NCBI RefSeq assembly: GCF_000469155.1
Contig: NZ_AWXE01000001.1
Location: 248,001 to 312,000, forward strand
Direction: 5' to 3'
Length of the DNA: 64,000 nucleotides
DNA from: Candidatus Micropelagos thuwalensis
GTDB lineage: Bacteria; Pseudomonadota; Alphaproteobacteria; RS24
Positions 7,263-16,206 of the stretch are shown here, one piece after another (position 1 is the first letter of the stretch; every line of letters starts with the position of its first letter). Both the position numbers and the translations under genes were made by a program. Below the pieces are notes generated by a model. The model did not search any database, was not told the origin of the DNA, and saw only the letters and a list, made by a program, of their open reading frames with translations.

Positions 7263-10214
7263 CAAAATTCATTTGCAAAGAAAACACTTAAAAATACACT
7301 TCTTGCTGGTGTGTCTGTTGCTGCTGTATCTTTAGGTATAGACGTAGCATCTGCGCAACAAAGTGAAGAAGTCGATGAGCTTATTGTTCAGGGCATTAGA
7401 AAAAGTCTTCAATCATCAAGCGATCTAAAAAGAAATGCAAAAGGGATTGTGGATGCAATTTCTGCTGAGGAGATGGGTAAATTCCCTGACACAAACTTAG
7501 CGGAATCACTCCAAAGAATTTCTGGTGTTTCCATTGACCGTCAACGTGGCGAGGGTTCAACAGTTACAGTTCGTGGTTTCGGGCCTGAATACAATTTGGT
7601 TACTTTTAATGGCCGCCAAATTGCAACATCTACTTTAGGTGATGGTGCAAGTGCTCCTTCCTCACGATCTTTTGATTTTGCTAATCTTGCCTCTGAGGGG
7701 ATTGCAGGTCTTGAAGTTTATAAAACTGGTAAAGCTCCAGTTGCCAGTGGAGGTATTGGTTCAGTCATAAACATCAATACAACTCGTCCATTAGATGACA
7801 AAGGTTTTAAGGCAACTGCCTCTTACAAGGTCGTTCAAGATGAGTCTTGGAACGGTGGCTCCACACAAACTCCTGAAATTTCAGGTCTTATTTCAAATAC
7901 TTGGGATTTGGCTGAAGGAGAGTTTGGTGTATCCCTATCTTTAATCTCCCAAGAGCGTAAGAGTAGTGTTAATCAAGCTACAGTTGGTTGGCGTGATGCG
8001 TATTATGGTAATGAAGGTAATTGGGGTTCTATTGTAGGAAACCCCAATCACACTGTTACCAATGGGCCTGCTGATACAGATGTTTACCGTATTCCACAAA
8101 ATATGGCATACAGTTTAATTGATTTTGAATCTGAGCGTTTTAACGGTCTTTTAACCATGCAATACGCTCCAAATGACAAAATAACTGCTACATTAGATAT
8201 TCTCAAAGCAACTTATGAGATTGAAGCAAGAAATAATGATGTAAGTATTTGGTTTAATCATGGAACTGTAGCTTCAGTTTGGGGTGATGGTAATCCTAAG
8301 CCAATCATTTCTTATAATGAAACTTTTGACCCAGCTGGTCCCTCAGACTTCTCTATGGGCGCAGGTTTAACAGCCAACGAAAATATACTTGATAGTGTGG
8401 GTCTTAATCTTGAGGTTCAAGCGACAGAAAATCTGAGTTTGGTATTCGATTACAATCGTTCAGAGTCTGAGTCTAAACCAAATAGTGAATACGGATCTAA
8501 TAATGTCATTGGTACAGCTGCATACCAACTTGCTGGCCAAGGTATTGATTTTTCGGGTGACCTGCCAATCATGTCTGTCACAGGTGTAACTGATCAAGCC
8601 ACTCTTTTCAGTTCTGCTAGCCGACAGTTTACTGGTAATGTTTATCGTTTTGCTTACATGAAGGCTAACCTTGATCAAGGTCAGGTTCATGGTACCTACG
8701 ATTTTACCAACAATGATGCAATTAATGACATTATTGACAGTGTTGATTTTGGTATTTCAATTATAGATAACAAAATTGAGTCGAAGTATGGTTTCCGCCA
8801 AAATGATACTTGGGGTGGTATTCCTGGGAACACTCCAGCTAACACACCTGATGATTTATTTAAGTTAACAAGTCTTCCAAGTGCATTTGGTACAAGCTCA
8901 ATAATTCCTCAGTTTCATCGTTTTAATTTCGAAGAAGCGGCTGATTTCTTGAGGGCAAACTATAATGTTTGTGGTACTGATAATGTTTGTTTTCCTGGAT
9001 ATACAAACACCAACAGAACACTGGAGGAAGAGACAACTTCTTTCTACATTCAGTTGAATAAGGAATTTGAACTTTTTGGACGTCCTGCAAATGTTGTGGC
9101 TGGCTTAAGACATGAAGAAACTGAGATAACTTCAACCTCACTTAGTCAAGTCCCTGTAGCATCCAACTGGGCTACAGCTAATGAGTTCTATCTTGGTTTT
9201 GCTCCAGGTGAAAACTTTCTTACTCTGACATCAGAGTATGATTATGATTTACCGTCATTAGATTTTGATATCGATATTACTGATGATGCAAAGCTTCGTA
9301 TGTCTTGGAGTGAAACTATTACAAGACCTACTTATGCTGATTTGCAAGCTGGTTACTCAATTGATCAGCTTTTCAGAATTGACCGTGGTACTGGTTCAGG
9401 TGGTAACCCTGAACTTCTGCCATTCGAGTCTGAAAATTTTGATATTTCAGCTGAATATTATTATGGTGACTTAAGTTATATTTCTGTTGGTTACTTTACT
9501 AAAGATGTAGATAACTGGATTACCTCTGGTAACATTGACGTTGCTCCATTTAATGTTGGTCACCCTGGACAGGGACCTCGTTACGACGAGGCTGTAGCAG
9601 CAGTGGGAACGGATGCAAATGATGTAAGAAATTGGATCATTGCTAATTACCCAGGTACTACAGAAGTAGATGCAAATGGTCTAACTGTAATTAATGGTAT
9701 TGCTGGTCAAGATCCAAATGTACCATTCCGTTTCACGGCTCCAACCAATGGTGCGAACTCTGAAACAATTGATGGTTGGGAAATTGCATGGCAGCATGAT
9801 TTCACTGACACTGGTTTTGGCTTCTTAGCTAACTACACTATTGTCGATGGATCAGCTGAATACAACAATTTAACTAATGCGGCAGCTGGAAATCAGTTTG
9901 CACTGGTTGGATTGAGTGATAGTGCCAACCTTGTGGCTTACTATGATAAAGATGGTTTGCAGGCTAGGGTCGCTTATAACTGGAGAGACTCTTTCCTGAA
10001 TGGAACTGGCAACCATCCTAGCTACGTTGAAGAATATGAGCAGATCGATATGAGTGCTAGTTACAGAGTCAATGATAATGTAACGGTCTTCTTTGATGGC
10101 ATTAACATGACTGAAGAGGACTTACCAAGAACTCACGGTCGTGATCCGTCATATGTATACTTTGCAGCTCCTGGCTTTGCTAGATACTATTTCGGCATCC
10201 GTTACACTTACTAG
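7260..10214 (+). CDS. TonB-dependent outer-membrane receptor for glucan oligosaccharides
   Basis: A 984-residue outer-membrane receptor. Residues 1-32 are a signal peptide (cleavage likely after ASA). A TonB-box-like VDELIVQG follows at 38-45, then a plug domain with the conserved GFGPEYNLVTFNGR and a long beta-barrel ending in an aromatic residue (IRYTY). The length and plug sequence match receptors that import oligosaccharides in marine Proteobacteria. Flanking LacI, GH3 and GH16 genes point to laminarin-type beta-glucan as cargo; this is inference. A strong terminator-like hairpin follows the gene, so it is probably expressed well above the SapC gene and those beyond. Codon use and base composition are clearly more AT-rich than in the aldolase gene at the start of the window. 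Confidence 0.93.
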   Translation: MQNSFAKKTLKNTLLAGVSVAAVSLGIDVASAQQSEEVDELIVQGIRKSLQSSSDLKRNAKGIVDAISAEEMGKFPDTNLAESLQRISGVSIDRQRGEGSTVTVRGFGPEYNLVTFNGRQIATSTLGDGASAPSSRSFDFANLASEGIAGLEVYKTGKAPVASGGIGSVININTTRPLDDKGFKATASYKVVQDESWNGGSTQTPEISGLISNTWDLAEGEFGVSLSLISQERKSSVNQATVGWRDAYYGNEGNWGSIVGNPNHTVTNGPADTDVYRIPQNMAYSLIDFESERFNGLLTMQYAPNDKITATLDILKATYEIEARNNDVSIWFNHGTVASVWGDGNPKPIISYNETFDPAGPSDFSMGAGLTANENILDSVGLNLEVQATENLSLVFDYNRSESESKPNSEYGSNNVIGTAAYQLAGQGIDFSGDLPIMSVTGVTDQATLFSSASRQFTGNVYRFAYMKANLDQGQVHGTYDFTNNDAINDIIDSVDFGISIIDNKIESKYGFRQNDTWGGIPGNTPANTPDDLFKLTSLPSAFGTSSIIPQFHRFNFEEAADFLRANYNVCGTDNVCFPGYTNTNRTLEEETTSFYIQLNKEFELFGRPANVVAGLRHEETEITSTSLSQVPVASNWATANEFYLGFAPGENFLTLTSEYDYDLPSLDFDIDITDDAKLRMSWSETITRPTYADLQAGYSIDQLFRIDRGTGSGGNPELLPFESENFDISAEYYYGDLSYISVGYFTKDVDNWITSGNIDVAPFNVGHPGQGPRYDEAVAAVGTDANDVRNWIIANYPGTTEVDANGLTVINGIAGQDPNVPFRFTAPTNGANSETIDGWEIAWQHDFTDTGFGFLANYTIVDGSAEYNNLTNAAAGNQFALVGLSDSANLVAYYDKDGLQARVAYNWRDSFLNGTGNHPSYVEEYEQIDMSASYRVNDNVTVFFDGINMTEEDLPRTHGRDPSYVYFAAPGFARYYFGIRYTY

Positions 10215-10246
10215 ATTTTTAGTAAGTTAAACTGAACACAAATTGT

Positions 10247-10300
10247 GGGCAGGTTAGATTTAGTCTCAAAGAGGCTTGACTAACCTGCCCCCTTTTATTT
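10247..10300 (+). terminator. Rho-independent terminator / attenuator after the TonB receptor gene
   Basis: A perfect 11-base inverted repeat, GGGCAGGTTAG (10247-10257) and CTAACCTGCCC (10280-10290), is followed by CCTTTTATTTT. The loop itself can pair partly (AGTCTC/GAGGCT). It lies between the receptor and SapC genes, which run the same way, so it would let the receptor be made in excess over downstream proteins. Confidence 0.85.
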
Positions 10301-10338
10301 TAGAGTTAAGAGCTGTTAATTTTTAAGAAGTTTTTCAT

Positions 10339-11055
10339 ATGTCAAATGTAGAAATCTTAACTAAGGAAAAACACCAAAATCTAAAACTTAAAAAAAATAA
10401 AGATGCCTATCTAGGTATTGGGAATAGCGTATGTGTTACTTTTCCTATTGAGTTTAGAAATATTCAGTCTCATTATCCTATATTTTTTCAAAAAAATCCG
10501 GATGGTGAAGACTTTTCTTCGGTAGCCCTTCTAGGTCTAGAGCCGAAAGAAAATTTATTCGTAACGCAAGATGGTTGGGATTGTGGGTATGTTCCTTTGG
10601 CCTTAGATGTTCAGCCATTTGTTATTGGTCGTGATAGTGAAAATGAAAATGATGGACGCGTCTTTATTGATTTGGATAGTCCTTTAATTGCTGGTGATGA
10701 TGAGGAAAATGGTATCGCTATCTTTGATGAAATGGGTGCTGAGTCTGAATATCTAAAAAATACAGTTAAAAATATGGAAATGCTACATTTTGGCTTTGAA
10801 AGCGGAAAAGGCTATGTGGATTGGCTGGTCAAATATGATTTGTTAGAACCATTCGTACTAGATGTTTCTCTTCAAGATCAATCTTTGAATAGGCTAACAG
10901 GTTTTCAAACTATTAACGAGGAACGGTTTAAAGAACTTGAAGATGAGTTGTTGCTCGAAATGCGAAGCAAAGGTTATTTAATGCCTACTTTTATGATTTT
11001 GGCTTCTATGGCGAGTGTTACCGGATTAATAGAAAGAAAAAACCGTCAACTATAA
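10339..11055 (+). CDS. SapC-family protein
   Basis: A 238-residue protein of the SapC family. It shows the conserved N-terminal pattern around VTFPIEFRNIQSHYPIFF and the GYVPLALDVQPFVIG segment. No signal peptide or membrane segment is visible, so it is probably cytoplasmic. SapC proteins are repeatedly found between TonB receptors and flavin-dependent halogenases in carbohydrate loci of marine and plant-associated Proteobacteria, but their function there is unknown. It follows the receptor after a terminator and precedes the cupin gene by 42 bases. Confidence 0.8.
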   Translation: MSNVEILTKEKHQNLKLKKNKDAYLGIGNSVCVTFPIEFRNIQSHYPIFFQKNPDGEDFSSVALLGLEPKENLFVTQDGWDCGYVPLALDVQPFVIGRDSENENDGRVFIDLDSPLIAGDDEENGIAIFDEMGAESEYLKNTVKNMEMLHFGFESGKGYVDWLVKYDLLEPFVLDVSLQDQSLNRLTGFQTINEERFKELEDELLLEMRSKGYLMPTFMILASMASVTGLIERKNRQL

Positions 11056-11097
11056 AAACAATTTTAATTTTCCTGATCACGGAGGATTTCGGGAAAA

Positions 11098-12096
11098 ATG
11101 TCTTTTCAACAAATAATTGAACTGTCTTCAAAAGACCCTGATGTAATGAGAGAGGGATTTCAATCTGGACGTCCTTTTATTGTTCGTCAACTACATAGCG
11201 ACTGGTTATTAGTTAAAAAGGGCAGAGAGTCAGAAACTGCACTAAAAAAGTATCTTCATGAATGCAGTTTAAAACGTGACTTTGTTTATGCGATTGGCGA
11301 GCCGGAGCAAAACGGTAAGATATTTTATAATAAAGATATGGGGGTAAATTTTGTTGAACGAAAAGCAGCCCTTAAAACAGTATTAGGTTATTTTGACGAA
11401 ATCCGTGAAGCAGAAGAGGATGTAGCACTTTATCTAAGCTCATTAGAAATTCACAAATATTTTGAAAATTTGCTTACTGAGACACCTTCATATCTAAATG
11501 AAGATCAATATCGTGCAGGTTTGTGGATTGGAAATAAGATTCAGGTCCCATTGCATAATGATTTTCCCAATAATGTAGCTTGCGTAATTGGCGGGCGAAG
11601 AAAGTTTACGCTTATCCCTCCAAATCAATTTGAAAACCTTTATGTTGGGCCTATTGATTTTACACCTGCTGGACGCGCAGTAAGTATGGTTGATTTGCAA
11701 AATCCTGATTTGGATAAATATCCAAAATTTGCAGTGGCATTAGAGCATGCCCTTACAGCCGAACTTTCACCTGGAGATATCATCTATATACCGAGTATGT
11801 GGTGGCATGCGGTTGAAGGATTGGATGATTTTAATGTCATGTTAAATTTTTGGTGGCGAGAAAACCCAACATTTCTTGGTGGTCCTGACGCAGCAATGAA
11901 ATTAGCTATCGCGACAATACGCGATTTGCCGCACCCAGAAAAACAACACTGGAAGCAATTATTCGAGTATTATATATTTAACAATTCTGAAGAGAATACG
12001 GCTCATATTCCTGAAAAAAGCAAGGGTGTGTTGAGCAGAATAAATTCAGATTTAGCGCGTAAAATTAAGAGTTATTTACTGGAGGTTTTAAGCTAA
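11098..12096 (+). CDS. JmjC/cupin_8-type Fe(II)/2-oxoglutarate oxygenase-like protein
   Basis: A 332-residue protein of the cupin-like (cupin_8/JmjC) class. The metal site is visible as His153-x-Asp155 in VPLHNDFPNN and His237 in MWWHAVEG; Lys169 in GGRRKF and the LSPGDIIYIPSMWWH strand are also typical. Such enzymes hydroxylate amino acid side chains or small molecules using iron and 2-oxoglutarate. The target here is unknown; a partner encoded in the same operon is a reasonable guess. A GGAGG ribosome site precedes the ATG, and the stop overlaps the halogenase start by one base (TAATG), indicating coupled translation. Confidence 0.85.
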   Translation: MSFQQIIELSSKDPDVMREGFQSGRPFIVRQLHSDWLLVKKGRESETALKKYLHECSLKRDFVYAIGEPEQNGKIFYNKDMGVNFVERKAALKTVLGYFDEIREAEEDVALYLSSLEIHKYFENLLTETPSYLNEDQYRAGLWIGNKIQVPLHNDFPNNVACVIGGRRKFTLIPPNQFENLYVGPIDFTPAGRAVSMVDLQNPDLDKYPKFAVALEHALTAELSPGDIIYIPSMWWHAVEGLDDFNVMLNFWWRENPTFLGGPDAAMKLAIATIRDLPHPEKQHWKQLFEYYIFNNSEENTAHIPEKSKGVLSRINSDLARKIKSYLLEVLS

Positions 12097-13607
12097 TGAC
12101 TTTGACTATGTCAGCAGAAAATGAATTTAAACTGCGTAAGATTGTTATTGCCGGTGGGGGAACTGCCGGTTGGATGGCGGCTGCGGCATTATCAAAAACC
12201 CTCGGAGAATTAGTAGATATTAAGCTCATTGAGTCTGAACAGATAGGTACAGTAGGGGTTGGCGAGGCAACAATTCCTCCGATTATTACTTTTCATAGGA
12301 TGCTGGATATTCCTGAAAATGAATTCATGCGTGAAACTCAAGCAACATTTAAGCTTGGTATTAGCTTCGAAAATTGGCGTGTGGATGGTGAAAAATATAT
12401 TCACTCATTCGGGACAACTGGAAAAGATCATTGGACAAGCGGCTTTCAACATTTTTGGTTGAATGGGCTAAAAAGAGGTCACAAAACTTCTTACGATGAT
12501 TATTGTCTTGAGCTTAAGGCGGCGTTGGATAATAAATTTTCACACCTTCCTAATGAAGGTATGAGTTATGCCTTCCATCTTGACTCTTCACGATATGCAA
12601 AATTTTTAAGGCGTTTCTCCGAGAAGAACGGTGTGGAACGTGTTGAGGGAAAAATTAATAAAGTAAACCTCAATGGTGAAACTGGGTTTATCAGCTCTCT
12701 TGATATTGATGATGGCACTACCCTTGAGGGGGATATTTTTATCGACTGTACAGGCTTTAGGGGTTTGTTGATTGGTGAGGCATTGGGTATTGAGTTTGAG
12801 GATTGGACAGATCATTTACCTTGTAATGGTGCAATAGCTGTTCAAACGGAGTCCACTCAGCCAGCTGTTCCTTACACGCGTTCAATTGCTCATGAAGCTG
12901 GCTGGCAGTGGCGTATTCCACTTCAGCACAGAACCGGCAATGGTATTGTTTATTGTAATGATTTTCTGGATGAAAACGGAGCACTTGATAAATTATTGCA
13001 GACTGTAGAGGGCAAAACCATCACGGATCCGAATTTCATCAAATTCCGGGCTGGCACACGTAAAAAGCAATGGCATAAAAACTGTATTGCGGTTGGACTT
13101 TCTAGTGGTTTTATGGAACCGTTAGAGTCCACAAGTATTCATCTTATTCAGCGCAATATTTTGCGGTTTATTCGGATGATGCCCTACAATGAAATTTCAC
13201 AGCGTGATATTGATGAATTTAATAATCAGGCTGATTGGGATATGGAAACCATACGAGATTTCCTAGTCTTGCACTACATTGCAAATGAACGAGATGACCC
13301 TTTTTGGAAAATGTGCGCTGATATTAATTTAACTGACAGCTTAAATCAAAAAATTGAGCTCTTTAGAGAGACAGGTAGAGTTTTCCGACAAAATGAAGAG
13401 TTATTCGCTGAAAATTCATGGATTCAGGTAATGATGGGGCAGGGTATTATGCCTGTGTCACATCACCCCATTGCATCAAAAATGACAGATCAAGAACTAA
13501 ACACTTTTTTGAAAACTATCAGGGAAGGCGTTGAAAAAACTGTCAAAGGTCTTCCAATGCATCATGATTATGTAAAACAATATTGTGGTGTAAAAGAAAT
13601 TGCATAG
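12096..13607 (+). CDS. flavin-dependent tryptophan-halogenase-like protein
   Basis: A 503-residue flavoprotein of the tryptophan halogenase (PrnA/RebH) family. It has the FAD-binding GGGTAGW at 20-26, Lys86 in FKLGISFENW, matching the catalytic lysine that carries the hypohalous species, the diagnostic W270-x-W272-x-I-P motif (GWQWRIP) and the conserved FMEPLEST loop at about 343-350. Length is close to characterised halogenases. It needs a flavin reductase, not encoded nearby. Relatives beside TonB receptors are common in Xanthomonas, Caulobacter and marine bacteria, and their natural substrate is unresolved. It is coupled to the cupin gene through a GGAGGT ribosome site and a TAATG overlap. 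Confidence 0.9.
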   Translation: MTLTMSAENEFKLRKIVIAGGGTAGWMAAAALSKTLGELVDIKLIESEQIGTVGVGEATIPPIITFHRMLDIPENEFMRETQATFKLGISFENWRVDGEKYIHSFGTTGKDHWTSGFQHFWLNGLKRGHKTSYDDYCLELKAALDNKFSHLPNEGMSYAFHLDSSRYAKFLRRFSEKNGVERVEGKINKVNLNGETGFISSLDIDDGTTLEGDIFIDCTGFRGLLIGEALGIEFEDWTDHLPCNGAIAVQTESTQPAVPYTRSIAHEAGWQWRIPLQHRTGNGIVYCNDFLDENGALDKLLQTVEGKTITDPNFIKFRAGTRKKQWHKNCIAVGLSSGFMEPLESTSIHLIQRNILRFIRMMPYNEISQRDIDEFNNQADWDMETIRDFLVLHYIANERDDPFWKMCADINLTDSLNQKIELFRETGRVFRQNEELFAENSWIQVMMGQGIMPVSHHPIASKMTDQELNTFLKTIREGVEKTVKGLPMHHDYVKQYCGVKEIA

Positions 13608-13638
13608 AAAGTACTTAAGTTCATTTAGGAAAATACTT

Positions 13639-14607
13639 TTGATAAAAAACTCTCATTTCATCGCATTTTTAGTCTTGATGTGGATTTTACCAGCAAATTC
13701 TGAGGCCTCGGATGTGGTTGGTTGGGAGCTCGTCTGGTCGGATGAATTTGACGGTGAGAAATTGGATATTTCCAAATGGACTTATGATGTTGATTGTTGG
13801 GGTGGTGGTAATAATGAGCGTCAATGCTACACGGATAGAGAAGAAAATGTGAAATTAGAAGATGGTTTTTTGAAGATTACTGCGCTCAAAAAACGATCTA
13901 AGGGGTATTCAGTTCCGCAGATTGCGCGTGATGGATATATTCCTAATCCAACAAGCAGTAAAAAATTTGAAAAAAAACGACAGGCCTATACTTCAGGACG
14001 GATTTCAACGCGTGGCAAACAAGCTTGGCAATATGGGCGTTTTGAGGCCAGAATGAAATTGCCAATGGGACAGGGCATGTGGCCGGCTTTTTGGATGTTA
14101 CCTGAAGAGTGGCGTTACGGTGGCTGGGCTGCATCCGGTGAAATTGATATTATGGAGGCGATTAATCTATCTGCGTCATGCCCTGAATGTGAAGTCGGAC
14201 GTGAAGATCGCGTCTATGGTACTTTGCATTTTGGAGGTGCTGCGCCAAATAATATTCAAAAAGGCAAAAATATTTCATTGTCTGCACCTGTAGATGGTTT
14301 TCATGTGTATGCTCTTGAGTGGAGCGAGGGCAGGATGGACTGGTATGTGGATGGTCAGCAATTCTCAACATTAACTTCTGCAGAATGGTCAACCATACCC
14401 AAAAAAGGTAATCCCAGTGCGCATGCCCCCTTTGATCATCCGTTTCATATGATTTTGAATCTTGCTGTTGGTGGTAAATGGCCCGAAGAGAACAATGATG
14501 TTGGCTACATAACACAATCATTTCCAAAGCAATTTATCGTGGACTGGGTACGTGTTTATGAATGTGGAAGCGACAAAAGAACCGGAAAAGGTTGCCACAA
14601 AAACTAA
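13639..14607 (+). CDS. GH16 endo-beta-1,3-glucanase (laminarinase), secreted
   Basis: A glycoside hydrolase family 16 enzyme with the catalytic EIDIME motif: nucleophile Glu168, helper Asp170 and acid/base Glu173, numbered from the TTG start at 13639. I prefer this start because AGGA lies 8 bases upstream and it gives a clean signal peptide (IKNSHFIAFLVLMWILPANSEAS). A TTG at 13600, overlapping the halogenase gene, is the alternative. Conserved GH16 features WSDEFDG, CWGGGNNERQCYT and WPAFWMLP are present. It is a single-domain enzyme of about 322 residues without a carbohydrate-binding module. It should cut laminarin-like beta-1,3-glucan in the periplasm or outside, giving oligosaccharides for the GH3 enzyme and receptor. 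Confidence 0.92.
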   Translation: MIKNSHFIAFLVLMWILPANSEASDVVGWELVWSDEFDGEKLDISKWTYDVDCWGGGNNERQCYTDREENVKLEDGFLKITALKKRSKGYSVPQIARDGYIPNPTSSKKFEKKRQAYTSGRISTRGKQAWQYGRFEARMKLPMGQGMWPAFWMLPEEWRYGGWAASGEIDIMEAINLSASCPECEVGREDRVYGTLHFGGAAPNNIQKGKNISLSAPVDGFHVYALEWSEGRMDWYVDGQQFSTLTSAEWSTIPKKGNPSAHAPFDHPFHMILNLAVGGKWPEENNDVGYITQSFPKQFIVDWVRVYECGSDKRTGKGCHKN

Positions 14608-14642
14608 AATAGCGCTAATGCTATGCGTGATGAGGTGTCTTT

Positions 14643-16204
14643 TTGGTTGGAGTGGATTACGCAATTTTGATTGTTACGCTTGTAACGATTTTGTTTTTGG
14701 GTCTTGCAGGTAAAAAGAAACACGACACGCTTGAGGATTTTTTTCTCGGTAGCCGAAATTTAAATTGGCTTAAAATTGGCGCCTCTCTTTTTGCCACAAA
14801 TTTCTCTGCTTCGGCCTTGGTTGGAATTACCGGTGCTGCTTATCTGACAGGCATAGCCATTTATAATTATGAGTGGATTGGTATTCTGGCTCTGATTTTT
14901 ATGGCTATCGTCCTCTACAAGATGCTCTTGGGTAGCGGTGTGTTCACCATTTCTGAATATTTGAAAAAGCGATATGACCACCGTGTAACGATATTTTATT
15001 CAATCTTCATGATTTTCATGATTATTTTTATCGATCTGGCAGGGGCGCTTTATGTTGGCGGGTTGATTTTAAGCTCGTTAATCCCGTCGCTTTCTGTGAG
15101 CAATGTAATTCTATTGGCTGTTATTTTTTCAGGTGTTTATGTTTTGGCGGGCGGATTGGCAGCTATTTCTAGAACGGACTCATTACAGTTTTTGATTATT
15201 ATTGCTGGCTCTATCACTGTTGCTTATTTTTCATTTGCTTCTATTCGGTTGCTTGATGATTTTCAGGCAGGATTACCGCCGGAAAGTTTTTCTTTAATTC
15301 GTTCTTTAGATGATCGTGCCGTGCCATGGCCAGGTCTCATAACAGGCATACCAATATTATGTGCTTATTTTTGGTTTGCTAATCAAAACATGTTGCAATG
15401 GGGGTTGAGTGCTAAAAGTTTGCGCGATGCGCAATTCGGATTGATTTTTACGGGTTTTTTGAAGCTCTCTGTTTTTTTTATTCTCGTTATACCGGGTGTC
15501 TTTGCGGCGGTCTTATTTCCTGGTATTGCCGAGCCAGACAGGGTTTATCTTATTTTGCTAACTGAATTATTGCCTGCCGGGGCGTTAGGCTTGGCTATGA
15601 CAGGGCTTGTGGCGGCTTTGCTGTCTAACACTGACTCATCTCTTCATGCCGCAACAACAATCTTTACACTTGATCTAGTCAGGCGTCGAAAGCCAAATCT
15701 TAATGATAAGCAGCTCATTTTTATCAGTCGCACTTTTACCCTAGTCATCATGATTGTCAGTGCATTCTGGGCACGTGAGATAGATAAATTCGATACGCTA
15801 TTTGAGTATGTGCAAAGCACTTTGTCCTATTCTATTGCGCCTCTTGTGACAGTATATGTCGGCGGTATTTTTTTAAACGCATTACGCCAAACGCAGCTTT
15901 TTTTTCATTACTTATCGGTATTGCCTGCTCACTAAGTTTGGTAATTCTTAAAAACTACATACCGATATTTGATTTTCATTATCTTTATGTGCCTTTACCC
16001 ATTTGTCTTTTGTGTCTTCTATCTATGTTTGTAATCACTCATCTGGATACTGCTTCTTCTGAGAAGCCAAGCGCGCTTGATAAAAACCTCACATGGTCTG
16101 TTGAAGAGCACTCAGCGATTGAGATTTTAAAAGACAGATACTTGCTGATATCTTCTATACTCCTACTCACCTGTACTTTTCTATTTGTTATTTATTTTGC
16201 CTGA
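14643..16204 (+). CDS. second sodium:solute symporter, in two frames joined by a -1 shift
   Basis: The zero frame (14643-15935) carries the first 12 or so membrane segments of an SSS symporter, then runs into a stop. The rest is in the -1 frame and ends at 16204. The family pattern GIFFKRITPN is restored if one base is re-read in the run GGTATTTTTTTAAACGC. That run contains T TTA AAC (15872-15878) in correct phase, a classic -1 slippery heptamer. Joined there, the product is about 520 residues, like the 528-residue paralogue at 1588. The 3' part alone (from a TTG at 15938, 88 residues) has no own ribosome site. Either ribosomal or transcriptional slippage, a real one-base deletion (a pseudogene) or a homopolymer error explains this. 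Start TTG 14643 has GAGG 7 bases upstream. Confidence 0.75.
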
Positions 16205-16206
16205 CC

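Noticed and set aside
15938-16204. Separate 88-residue membrane protein gene starting with TTG
   Set aside because: Its sequence continues the symporter family pattern across a -1 frame change, and there is no ribosome site before the TTG. I treat it as the 3' part of the symporter.
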